Assembly: GCA_022793315.1 (NCBI GenBank)
Contig: JAAWCO010000001.1
Coordinates: 1 to 40,836, forward strand
DNA: 40,836 bases
Direction: 5' to 3'
DNA from: Clostridiales bacterium
GTDB lineage: Bacteria; Bacillota; Clostridia; Oscillospirales; Acutalibacteraceae
The translations under genes were made by a program, and so were the position numbers. Below, piece after piece: positions 16,470 to 24,320 of this stretch (position 1 is its first letter; every line of letters starts with the position of its first letter). Below the pieces are notes generated by a model. It was not told the origin of the DNA and ran no database searches. It saw only the letters and a program-made list of their open reading frames with translations.

Positions 16470-16516
16470 TCAAAAAGCCTCTCTTTGATTCCGTGGGGAA
16501 TCAAAGAGAGGCTTCT
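16470..16516. terminator. Bidirectional terminator
   Basis: AAGCCTCTCTTTGATTCC pairs with its exact complement across a 4-base loop (16475-16514), an 18-bp stem. Plus strand continues CTTTGTT; minus strand continues with TTTTT. It separates the convergent SH3 lipoprotein gene and the DHHW gene. Confidence 0.92.
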
Positions 16517-16631
16517 TTGTTATCATGAGTGGCTTGAAAAGGGCCCGGCGGAATCCTCCAATCGTGCCCACGGTACCGCTGCGGACACAAAACCGCTGTA
16601 GTCCATCAGGGGATGGAAAACGGAAGGTGGG

Positions 16632-17792
16632 TCAGGGATGCTCCTCAAACGCATGGGGCAGCATGGCAGCTACCGTTTTCTCCTGTGAAAAGCCGCTGAC
16701 ATTGTACAATACCAGCAGATCGTCAATCCCCTGGGTAAAGAGAGGTTCAAGCGATTGCCGATAATAGCGCAGATCGACCATTACAATATGCTCGTAATGC
16801 GCCGTCAGGAAGGGGACCAGGGCATTGGCATAGGAGTCCTTGAGGATCAGCAGCGTTTTTCCGTTTTCCTGTCCGGTATGGATGCGGGTTAGCGGATGAT
16901 TTCCGCCGAGAAAGAAGGCGTATTTATCCTTTTGTTCCAGGAAGGAGGGATCATACAGGGAGGGGAGAAAGCCCGCATCCTCTCCCGCCGGGCCGGTCCA
17001 TGTCACCGTACAGGGGGCAGCGGGGAGGGTATAGATCTCCATACAGTCGGGGGAAAGAAAGGGCAGATTGGCTTTGGAATACAAGGTGCCGAAAAACCGG
17101 TCGGTGACCGTTTCTGCCTGAAAATGCTCTCTGGGGACAGGGGTCAGCCCCAGCGCCTCCGCAAGAACGGTGTAGGCGCGGTAGGCGCCGGCGGTGGTCC
17201 AATGATGGTCGGTCCGGTAATACAGCCCCTCCTCCCGATACCGCAGAAGCGTTTCAGTGGGATCCACCAGCGCCTCTCCCACCGCCTCCCTCATGCCGCG
17301 AAGGACAGCGCCCTCATCCGCCGCCGGGGCGAAGGGAGGCAGCCGGTCCGCCTCCACCGTCACAGCGGTGGGGGCCAGCAGCACACAGGGGCGAACGTCG
17401 GGAAAAAGCTCCCGCACCTGATCAAAAAAATGAGCGACTGCCCGGCAGTTGGCCTCTGTCTGGGAGGCCGTATCGAGCGGGCCCTTTTCAAACAGGAAAC
17501 CGTCCCTCCCAAAATACACGCGACCGTTGTCTCTTTGCAGCAGAGAAAGCTGCGTCATGGTTTTCAGGCCCACCCAGCCATCCCGACCCCAGAACTGGTC
17601 GCCGGTATACGTGTCGAAGCCGGCGGTAAACCGGCCGGAAAAGAGCTCATCGGCTGAAAAGGCCGGCATTTGCTGCAAATAACGGTTCTCCGCCTCAGAA
17701 TATTCCCGCGCCGGAGTCAGCAGATTGCCCAAAGAGGTGACCGCCAGCGCGGCAATAAAGGCGCCGGTCATCACCCAGCCCTTGATCTCCAT
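16632..17792 (-). CDS. DHHW family (AlgX/AlgJ-like) extracytoplasmic protein
   Basis: A 386-residue protein with one N-terminal hydrophobic segment (about residues 6-23) as signal anchor. It contains the family motif TDHHWTTAGAYRAY and a KDSYANALVPF segment resembling the catalytic-Ser/Asp blocks of AlgX/AlgJ-type SGNH acetyltransferases. These work with an MBOAT partner to acetylate exported polymers. The ATG at 17790-17792 has AAAGGAG 6 bases upstream. It is the last gene of the operon, 17 bases after MBOAT. The acceptor polymer is unknown. Confidence 0.88.
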   Translation of the reverse strand: MEIKGWVMTGAFIAALAVTSLGNLLTPAREYSEAENRYLQQMPAFSADELFSGRFTAGFDTYTGDQFWGRDGWVGLKTMTQLSLLQRDNGRVYFGRDGFLFEKGPLDTASQTEANCRAVAHFFDQVRELFPDVRPCVLLAPTAVTVEADRLPPFAPAADEGAVLRGMREAVGEALVDPTETLLRYREEGLYYRTDHHWTTAGAYRAYTVLAEALGLTPVPREHFQAETVTDRFFGTLYSKANLPFLSPDCMEIYTLPAAPCTVTWTGPAGEDAGFLPSLYDPSFLEQKDKYAFFLGGNHPLTRIHTGQENGKTLLILKDSYANALVPFLTAHYEHIVMVDLRYYRQSLEPLFTQGIDDLLVLYNVSGFSQEKTVAAMLPHAFEEHP

Positions 17793-17809
17793 AGCCGTCT
17801 CCTTTCCAG

Positions 17810-19231
17810 TCAAAAGCGAAAATACAAAAACGGGTTGTAGGAGGCGTCCACCAAAAAGGCGACGCACAGCCCCCCCAGCAGCAGGAGGGGAACAATCTCC
17901 GCCGTGCCCGCCAGCACAGGGCGGGGCCGGAGCGCCCGCTCGGCCCGCCGGTACAGCCGCATGGGCAGCGGGGTGGAAAACAGCACCAGAAGCAGAAGCA
18001 GCACAGCATGGGTGTACAGCGTATACAGGCCGACGGAATCCCAGAGCCCCCGGCCATAACCGCCCACCAGCGCCCACAGATAGCCCAGACCGTCCGCCAG
18101 CGAATCAAAGGCGAAAATCCCCCAGCTGATCATGACCAGCAGCAGGGTGTACAGACGGCATACCCAGCGTGGCGCTTTGCAGAGAAAGGGCTGTAGCACA
18201 AACTTCTCCAGCGCCAGCAGCAGGCCGAAATACAGGCCCCAGACGACAAAGTTCCAGCTGGCACCATGCCAGACACCGGTCAGCATCCACACCACCAGCA
18301 GATTAAACAGCTGCCGTCCCCGGCCGCGCCGGTTGCCCCCCAGCGGAATATAGACATACTCGCGGAACCAGGTGCTCAGCGAAATATGCCAGCGCCGCCA
18401 GAAATCGGTAATACTCACCGCCGTATAGGGATAATCGAAGTTCTCCAGAAAATGAAAGCCGAACATACGCCCCAGACCAATGGCCATATCGGAGTAGCCG
18501 GAAAAATCAAAATAAATCTGAAAGGTGAAGGCCGCCAGTCCGATCCAGGCGGTCAGGACGGACAGAGCGGCGGCGTCCTGTGTCGAAATGGCGGCCCAGA
18601 CAGCACCGATGTTATTAGCCAGCAGCACCTTTTTGCCCAGTCCGGTCAAAAAACGCCGGATGCCTGAGGAAAACAGGTCCGCCGATTCCCGGCGGTCGGC
18701 AAGCTCCTCTGACACGGTGGCCATGCGCACGATGGGACCGGCAATCAGCTGGGGGAACAGAGAGACATACGCACCGAAAGCGACCACGCTCTTCTGCACC
18801 GGCACATTTCCCCGGTACAGGTCGATCAGGTAGGACATGGCCTGAAAGGTATAGAAGGATATGCCGATGGGCAGGGCAATTTCGGGAGCAGAAATCTGAA
18901 CGCCCGGCAGCCGGTTGAGATTGTCAAGCACAAAGCCGGTGTATTTGAAAAAGGCCAGCAGGGCCAGATTCAACGCTACTGAAAGAATAAGCAGCTGCCT
19001 GGCGCCGCTCTGGTCGCCGCGGAGAAGGCGGGCGTGCAGCCATCTTCCCAGTCCATAATCCATCAGGATGGAGAAAATCATCAGAAAAATATACACCGGT
19101 TCTCCCCAGCCGTAAAACGCCAGACTGAAAATCAGCAGCACAAGGTTTTTAAACCGGCGCGGCACGAGAAAATAGACCGCCAGCACCGCCGGCAGAAAAT
19201 AAAACAGGAAGGTCAGGCTGCTGAATACCAT
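17810..19231 (-). CDS. MBOAT family O-acyltransferase (AlgI/PatA-like)
   Basis: Membrane-bound O-acyltransferase of 473 residues with about 11-12 hydrophobic helices. It starts MVFSSLTFLFYFLPAV, contains LPIGISFYTFQAMSYLID and FPQLIAGPI, the conserved RRWHISLSTWFREYVYIPLG, and the histidine motif LTGVWHGASWNF. AlgI-like enzymes pass acyl groups from a cytoplasmic donor across the membrane. The neighbouring DHHW protein is the likely periplasm-side partner. Confidence 0.96.
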   Translation of the reverse strand: MVFSSLTFLFYFLPAVLAVYFLVPRRFKNLVLLIFSLAFYGWGEPVYIFLMIFSILMDYGLGRWLHARLLRGDQSGARQLLILSVALNLALLAFFKYTGFVLDNLNRLPGVQISAPEIALPIGISFYTFQAMSYLIDLYRGNVPVQKSVVAFGAYVSLFPQLIAGPIVRMATVSEELADRRESADLFSSGIRRFLTGLGKKVLLANNIGAVWAAISTQDAAALSVLTAWIGLAAFTFQIYFDFSGYSDMAIGLGRMFGFHFLENFDYPYTAVSITDFWRRWHISLSTWFREYVYIPLGGNRRGRGRQLFNLLVVWMLTGVWHGASWNFVVWGLYFGLLLALEKFVLQPFLCKAPRWVCRLYTLLLVMISWGIFAFDSLADGLGYLWALVGGYGRGLWDSVGLYTLYTHAVLLLLLVLFSTPLPMRLYRRAERALRPRPVLAGTAEIVPLLLLGGLCVAFLVDASYNPFLYFRF

Positions 19232-19270
19232 GAGGTGATACCGTCCTTTGCTCTTCGATGGGGCGTGCGG

Positions 19271-19756
19271 TCAGGCCAGCAGCTTTTTGATCGTATCGCG
19301 GGCCTGCTCCGGCTGGTCACAGATACACAGCAGAACATACCGGCCGGACAGCTCCAGCACCGGATTGTTCAGCTTGGTCAGCTCGGCAGGCACATAATCC
19401 TCAAAGCCCTCCTTCTGCTCAGCGATGCGCCGCTCGGCGGCAGCCTTCACCCGCTTGGCAGCGTCGGCGTCGGCGGCCTCCATAACAGCGATCTCCTCCG
19501 CTGTGGCACCGCTGCTGATATACACCGCCTGCGCCTTGAGATCCGCCTCCTCCACATTGTAAAGGGTAGTAAAACGGGTTTCTGGCAGAAGGGTCAGGGT
19601 ATCCTGAAAGGTCACCGTCTCCAGCAGCTTGGACGCCGCCTCCTGAACATTCAGCTCGGTCTCCTTCTGTCCGCAGCCGGACAGAGACAAAACTGCCAGC
19701 AGCAGACAGGCGGCAAGGAGGGCCAGCCGGCGTGTGACAGCCCCTGTTTTTTTCAT
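19271..19756 (-). CDS. DUF4358-type lipoprotein
   Basis: A 161-residue lipoprotein: lipobox LSLSGC (cysteine about residue 28), then a DUF4358-like domain with YNVEEADLKAQAVYISSGA and ATAEEIAVMEAADADAA. Function unknown; such genes often accompany MBOAT and DHHW genes in Clostridia. GGGAGAG precedes the ATG at 19754-19756. It lies 28 bases after the SGNH gene and 39 before MBOAT, clearly one operon. Confidence 0.82.
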   Translation of the reverse strand: MKKTGAVTRRLALLAACLLLAVLSLSGCGQKETELNVQEAASKLLETVTFQDTLTLLPETRFTTLYNVEEADLKAQAVYISSGATAEEIAVMEAADADAAKRVKAAAERRIAEQKEGFEDYVPAELTKLNNPVLELSGRYVLLCICDQPEQARDTIKKLLA

Positions 19757-19784
19757 GAGATCTCTCCCTTTCTTTTCTCGAAAA

Positions 19785-20654
19785 TCAGGTGTGCGTTTTG
19801 AGATAATCCAGCCATTTGAGGCAATAGGTTTTATTCAGATGAATGCCGTCACTGGTCGCATCGGAAGGAAGAGCACCGCCGTCCAGCCCCACGCTCTCAT
19901 TGACAGCGAGATAGCGGGCCCCTTTTTCCTCTGCCAGCTGTTGCAGCAGGGCATTGTAATGGTCAATTTTGGAATTGGTCAGATATTCGTGGCTGTCAGA
20001 CTTCTGCCGTGACACCGGCAGAACCGATTGGATATAGATTATGGCTTCGGGCTGCAGCTCACGGACCCTGTCGATCAGCTGAGCGTATTTTTCCACAAAC
20101 ACGGATTCATACGACCAGCCCAGCTCGTTGAGGCCCAGCATAATATACACCTTGCGGAAAGAGGCTTCCCCCAGGGCGTCGGAGATGGTCATGGCGGAGT
20201 CGTCGCCCCGCTTCACCACCTCCTTGGAAAAAAATTGCTCCACTGTCAGGCCCTTGGCGGTATAAAAAGTGGCGTTTCCCAGATTGGTATACAGCATCAG
20301 CCCTTCGGTTCGGGAGTCCCCGATAAAAGCGGCATCGTTAAAAAAGTCATCAGGCACCCTTGTCTCTGTTGGAGCAGTGGGTTCTGACGGAGACGTGGAT
20401 TCCGATACGGAGGGCTCCGTCTCAGCAGCCGTTGTGTTGGTGGTATCTGCTGCGGTCGTTGTATCGGAGGAGCTTTCCACAGTCGTCGTACCTGTCGCCG
20501 GCAGGCTGGTATCTCTGTCCGGCGCTTCAGGCTGCCGCAACAGGAGGGTCAGCGTGAGTCCCACTGCCACCACGGTCAGAAGAGCGCCGGCGAACAGCAG
20601 AATTTTCTGCCTTCTTCGACGCCGGCGGCGCGAACGAGCGTGCCCATAATCCAT
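19785..20654 (-). CDS. Membrane-anchored SGNH/GDSL-type hydrolase
   Basis: A 289-residue protein: Arg-rich cytoplasmic N-terminus, one hydrophobic helix (about residues 17-40), a Ser/Thr/Glu-rich linker (about 45-100), then an SGNH domain. The blocks are FIGDSRTEGL (nucleophile Ser), MLGLNELGW (block III-like Asn) and DGIHLNKTYCLKWL (catalytic Asp/His). Such enzymes remove or transfer acyl groups on surface polymers. It is first in the operon with DUF4358, MBOAT and DHHW genes, suggesting acetyl turnover or a second transferase. The ATG has AAAGGATGG upstream. Confidence 0.9.
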   Translation of the reverse strand: MDYGHARSRRRRRRRQKILLFAGALLTVVAVGLTLTLLLRQPEAPDRDTSLPATGTTTVESSSDTTTAADTTNTTAAETEPSVSESTSPSEPTAPTETRVPDDFFNDAAFIGDSRTEGLMLYTNLGNATFYTAKGLTVEQFFSKEVVKRGDDSAMTISDALGEASFRKVYIMLGLNELGWSYESVFVEKYAQLIDRVRELQPEAIIYIQSVLPVSRQKSDSHEYLTNSKIDHYNALLQQLAEEKGARYLAVNESVGLDGGALPSDATSDGIHLNKTYCLKWLDYLKTHT

Positions 20655-20687
20655 ACCGTCACCATCCTTTCGGTAATGAACATACGT

Positions 20688-20716
20688 TTGACATCTGTCG
20701 GACTTTTTGTTACAAT
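20688..20716 (+). promoter_or_regulatory. Consensus sigma-A promoter for the radical SAM gene
   Basis: TTGACA (20688-20693), 17-base spacer, TACAAT (20711-20716); leader about 25 bases to the Shine-Dalgarno AAGGGAGAG. It lies divergently beside the SGNH gene start. Confidence 0.9.
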
Positions 20717-20747
20717 AGCGGCAATTGAAGGAAAGGGAGAGTCCCGC

Positions 20748-22019
20748 ATGGCCGCTTTTATACGGCGAGAGCCGCTGAGCTGGGAGGAAAAACTTCAGGA
20801 TATGCGGGAGAGCGCCCGCTTTGACGTAGGCGACGGCGATGCGGACGCCGAAAATGCCATCGCTGAACAGTTCCCCCCTCGCACATCTGCTCCGCCGGCG
20901 AGACCATCATCGCTTCAAAGGCCGCCGCTTATAAAACAGCCCAAGGTCTTTGTGTCCAACGACTGCGCCTTCAACTGCTCCTACTGCGGGTGCCGTTGCA
21001 GCCGGTCCAGGCCGCGCTACACCAATTCGCCGGAGGAGATGGCGCGGCTCTCTCTGAGCGCCGCCTGCAATCATCCACATCGCGGCGTGTTCATCACCTC
21101 CGCTGTCTGCCGCAACGCCGACTATACCGAGGAAATGATTGTGGAGACTATGCGTCTGATGCGCGAAAAATATGGGTACACCGGCTATATTCATGCTAAA
21201 ATCATGCCCGGAGCCGACCCGGCGCTGATTGAACAGGCCGGCTGGCTGGCCGACCGGCTCAGCGTCAATATTGAGCTGCCGCACAGCGACGGCTACGCGG
21301 TTATCGCCCGTCAGAAAACCCGCCGCAGCATCCTGGCTCCCATGGGTGGCATCAGCCGGATGATCCGTGAACGGCAGGGGGAACGCAACGACAAGGGCCG
21401 GCTGTTTGCCGGGGCGGGACAGACCACCCAGCTGATCGTCGGTGCGATGAACGAAAATGACCGCGCCTCTTTGCGGCTGGCGGAAGCCCTGTATCAGAAA
21501 TACCGGCTCCGCCGGGTATATTACAGCGCTTTTGGGGCAGGAGACGAGGCGTTTGATTTCCTTCCCTCTGTCTCTACGCCAAAATGGCGATCCCGCCGGC
21601 TGTATCAGGCGGACCGGCTTATGCAGCTGTACGGTTTCTCCATGGAAGAGCTGACGCCGGAGGAAGCCCCCAACCTGCCGATGGATCTGGACCCCAAATC
21701 CGCATGGGCCCTGCGCCATCGGGAACAGTTCCCCATTGAGATCAATCGGGCTGACTTCGAGATGCTCCTGCGAGTACCGGGCCTGGGAATCACATCAGCG
21801 AAACGGATTCTTCACGCACGGCGCCTCCATACCCTGACCCCCGAGCTGCTCCGGCAGCTGAAAATTCCTCTCGCCCGGGCCAAATATTTCATCACCTGCA
21901 ACGGCCGGTATGAGGGGGGGCTCCTGCTCGATTCATTCAACCTGCGCCAGCAGCTGGCCGCCCCGCCGATACAGCTCAGCCTGTATGAAGAATTTCCCGG
22001 CGCTGGATTGTCCTCTTGA
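20748..22019 (+). CDS. Putative DNA modification/repair radical SAM protein (TIGR03916-like)
   Basis: A 423-residue radical-SAM protein with the CAFNCSYC (CX3CX2C) cluster motif at about residues 69-76, and a following GCRCSRSRPRY. The N-terminal WEEKLQDMRESARFDV and the C-terminal helix-hairpin-helix region (PIEINRADFEMLLRVPGLG) match the TIGR03916 family, which is usually encoded next to a uracil-DNA-glycosylase-like partner. No partner gene is adjacent here. The ATG at 20748-20750 follows AAGGGAGAG. The reaction is unknown. Confidence 0.88.
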   Translation: MAAFIRREPLSWEEKLQDMRESARFDVGDGDADAENAIAEQFPPRTSAPPARPSSLQRPPLIKQPKVFVSNDCAFNCSYCGCRCSRSRPRYTNSPEEMARLSLSAACNHPHRGVFITSAVCRNADYTEEMIVETMRLMREKYGYTGYIHAKIMPGADPALIEQAGWLADRLSVNIELPHSDGYAVIARQKTRRSILAPMGGISRMIRERQGERNDKGRLFAGAGQTTQLIVGAMNENDRASLRLAEALYQKYRLRRVYYSAFGAGDEAFDFLPSVSTPKWRSRRLYQADRLMQLYGFSMEELTPEEAPNLPMDLDPKSAWALRHREQFPIEINRADFEMLLRVPGLGITSAKRILHARRLHTLTPELLRQLKIPLARAKYFITCNGRYEGGLLLDSFNLRQQLAAPPIQLSLYEEFPGAGLSS

Positions 22020-22174
22020 TCAGGCACATGATACACAGGCACAAATTTTCCCTTATAAAAGGACTCTTCTATGATAGACTATCTTTCGTTTTCCGTCAAT
22101 GCCGCAGCCGGTCGATTTCCGCGTTTTTCCTGACGAAAAACGGTGATTTCCACTTCCGAATTCCGGATGCGCCG

Positions 22175-22209
22175 TATAAAAGCACCCTCCCGGAAAGAGC
22201 GGGAGGGTG
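22175..22209 (-). terminator. Intrinsic terminator of the putative small RNA
   Basis: Minus strand CACCCTCCCG...CGGGAGGGTG, 10 bp with a 7-base loop, then CTTTTAT. It could also terminate read-through from spoVAE. Confidence 0.7.
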
Positions 22210-22343
22210 TACAGGAGATATTTCCGAAGATATTTTTCGGGAAAACTGCGATTAATATCCCTAGCCATAAACGTGGGGAAAATGCCGGCAGGCATTTTCG
22301 AGACCACGGCCCCCAGGCGTTACATGAGCAGAAGCGTTGGACC
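22175..22343 (-). ncRNA. Putative structured small RNA of unknown family (about 170 nt)
   Basis: It lies in the AT-rich gap 22020-22549 and is read on the minus strand. A promoter-like pair lies at 22350-22378. The predicted transcript contains hairpin AAAATGCC/GGCATTTT (22279-22298), extended by outer pairs CCACG/CGTGG (22272-22276 with 22304-22308). A second small hairpin is CCGAA/TTCGG. A 10-bp GC stem (22183-22209) followed by TTTTAT acts as terminator. No family recognised: neither the SRP apical loop nor tmRNA features were seen; 6S-like size is noted but unsupported. The start point is a prediction. Confidence 0.5.
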
Positions 22344-22349
22344 GCGATC

Positions 22350-22378
22350 ATTATACCATAAAGATAAATCCGTTTTAA
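22350..22378 (-). promoter_or_regulatory. Promoter-like site for the putative small RNA
   Basis: Minus strand TTAAAA (22373-22378), 17-base spacer, perfect TATAAT (22350-22355). The -35 is only a partial match. Confidence 0.55.
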
Positions 22379-22549
22379 TATACAATTAGTAGTTGATTTA
22401 ATCGTGAAATACTCGAATTTATGACCTAATTAAAGAGATAACGGCTATCCTCTCTGTCAAAGAAGAACGAATATACCGGGGAAAAATATACTAACAATTA
22501 TATTATATCTTGAATATACAATCAGTTTTGTTCTTTGAGCCGCCAAATA

Positions 22550-22915
22550 TCAGGATTTATCCCCGGAGCGGGAGATCAGAGAAACAATAAATCCAAAAAA
22601 GATTGCCGCGGCAATACCCCCTGACGCACCAGTGACACCACCCATCAGGGCGCCCAGCAGTCCATGCTCCTGTACCCCCTGCTCCACGCCTTTGGCCAGC
22701 GTATAGCCAAAGCCGGTCAGCGGCACGGTAGCTCCCGCACCCGCAAATTTGACCAGCGGTTCATACAGGCCGAAGGCTGTCAGCACCACTCCCATCGTGA
22801 CAAACAGTACCAGAATACGGGCGGGGGTCATGGACGTATAATCGATCAGAAGCTGACCGAGTACGCAGATCAAACCGCCAATCAGGAACGCCTTGAGTAT
22901 CATCAACCAATCCAC
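22550..22915 (-). CDS. spoVAE: Stage V sporulation protein AE (SpoVAE)
   Basis: SpoVA proteins form the channel that moves dipicolinic acid into the forespore and out at germination. The 121-residue hydrophobic protein has the family pattern LKAFLIGGLICVLGQLLIDY, TPARILVLFV, and the glycine-rich C-terminus with VTGASGGIAAA. A GTG at 22913-22915 preceded by AGGTGG is chosen since SpoVAE proteins begin close to the first helix. spoVAC and spoVAD usually lie with it but are not here. No clear sigma-G promoter could be fixed by eye. Confidence 0.92.
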   Translation of the reverse strand: MDWLMILKAFLIGGLICVLGQLLIDYTSMTPARILVLFVTMGVVLTAFGLYEPLVKFAGAGATVPLTGFGYTLAKGVEQGVQEHGLLGALMGGVTGASGGIAAAIFFGFIVSLISRSGDKS

Positions 22916-23192
22916 AAATACCACCTCGCGGCTATTTTTTACTGAAACAGGCGATTTATACGGAAAATTTCTGAAAATAAAAATGTTTCTGCTGGGGGGC
23001 GCTTTCATTTCCCTTCTGTTTTTATACAAGGCAGTTACCATCAATTGACCAGGGCAGCCCCGTTTTTTTCAGGGTAAAAAGAAGGGCTGACACCCGCCCC
23101 ATCTGAAAACGACGGCTGTGCCGCTTTTGACCTCCGTCTGGCGAGTCTCTTCTTCTCAATCGAGGGCATTCGTTTAACAGGAGACAGCATAG

Positions 23193-23242
23193 CCATCCGG
23201 CGTGAATATCATACCCGTATGGTTCTCCCCACTGCCGGATGG
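23193..23242. repeat. Nested inverted repeat
   Basis: CCATCCGGC (23193-23201) pairs exactly with GCCGGATGG (23234-23242) around a 32-base loop that itself contains CATAC/GTATG. No U-tract follows, and no regulatory RNA class was recognised. It lies between spoVAE and the PF06541 gene; the rest of 22916-23305 shows no gene. Confidence 0.55.
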
Positions 23243-23305
23243 GCCTATCTTTCCTTAATTATTAAGAGTGTCTGCCCCGCTTTTTATGGGAGATGAGGCT
23301 CTCTC

Positions 23306-23334
23306 TTGCATTTCCATCGCTATTGCGGTACGAT
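23306..23334 (+). promoter_or_regulatory. Promoter for the PF06541-recG unit
   Basis: TTGCAT (23306-23311), 17-base spacer, TACGAT (23329-23334). It implies a leader of about 210 bases before the GTG at 23550. That leader (23341-23549) is GC-rich with several possible stems but no assignable riboswitch. Confidence 0.6.
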
Positions 23335-23549
23335 TTTTCTGTATGGGTCCAGGACAGACGAGCTGGCAAACCGCCGGAAGCGGGAAGCCGAATGGGAACC
23401 CTTGGAAAGCGGGAGACGTCCGGGGAATCCCGTCACACGCATCTTTTGAAAAGTTTTCCGGCTGCTACAGCCGGTCAAAAAAGTCCCTCCGCCTGGGGAG
23501 CGTTCCCGCTCCCGAACACACGGCCGAGGGAAAAAGGAGAGGGAAACTT

Positions 23550-24281
23550 GTGAAAAATCCGCAGAGAAACAGCGACTTTCCGGCGGCCCGGTCCCGTGTG
23601 GAGGGAAACCCGCGTTCCTTCGCCCACGGACTGAACGGGTACAAGCTGGTATGGATTTTCCTGATTGGCAGTCTGCTCGGCTTCGTGGTGGAAACCATCT
23701 GGTGTTATGTCCAGTATGGACATTTTGAGAGCCGCAAGGGGCTGATCTACGGCCCCTTCAGCCCGGTATATGGGTTCGGCGGCATTGTGCTGACGCTGGC
23801 CCTGTACCGGCTGAGGGAGCGCAACGGACTTGTGGTGTTTCTGGCCAGCGGACTCATTGGCGCAGCGTTTGAATTCGTCTGCTCCTGGTTTCAGGAGCTG
23901 GTGTTCGGCACCGTTTCCTGGGAATACAGCGGCACCCCTTTAAACCTGGGAGGCCGTACCAATCTGCAATATGCCGTCTTCTGGGGGCTGCTGGGGATGG
24001 TATTTATCAAGCATACCTACCCCTTTTTCAGCCGGTGGATTGAGCGGCTGCCCAACCGGGCCGGCCGTATTCTCACCTGGGTGTTTGTGATTTTCATGCT
24101 GCTCAATATGCTGGTTTCCGGCCTGGCGGTGCGCCGCTGGACCAACCGCTCACTGGGCTATCCCCCCGCGAATGCGGCCAGCGCGCTGATCGACCGGCTG
24201 TATCCTGATGATTTCATGCACTGGGTCTATCCCAACATGTCCATTGTCGGCAGCCATACGGAACAGCGTCCGGAAAAATGA
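23550..24281 (+). CDS. Putative ABC transporter permease-like membrane protein (PF06541/CmpB)
   Basis: A 243-residue membrane protein with five or six hydrophobic segments. It contains the PF06541-type core LLGFVVETIWCYVQYGHFES, RKGLIYGPFSPVYGFGGI and the TNLQYAVFWGLLG stretch, common in Clostridia; the transported substrate, if any, is unknown. The GTG at 23550-23552 with AAAGGAGAGGG upstream is chosen over the longer open frame, whose earlier part lacks a start signal. recG begins 39 bases downstream, so they may be co-transcribed. Confidence 0.85.
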   Translation: MKNPQRNSDFPAARSRVEGNPRSFAHGLNGYKLVWIFLIGSLLGFVVETIWCYVQYGHFESRKGLIYGPFSPVYGFGGIVLTLALYRLRERNGLVVFLASGLIGAAFEFVCSWFQELVFGTVSWEYSGTPLNLGGRTNLQYAVFWGLLGMVFIKHTYPFFSRWIERLPNRAGRILTWVFVIFMLLNMLVSGLAVRRWTNRSLGYPPANAASALIDRLYPDDFMHWVYPNMSIVGSHTEQRPEK

Positions 24282-24320
24282 TGCGCCGTTAAAAACGATC
24301 AACAGGGAGGGGAAACGCCG

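Noticed and set aside
23355..23430. GGCAAACC hairpin start resembling a c-di-GMP-I riboswitch
   Set aside because: The required GACGCAAAGCC and downstream receptor segments were not found.
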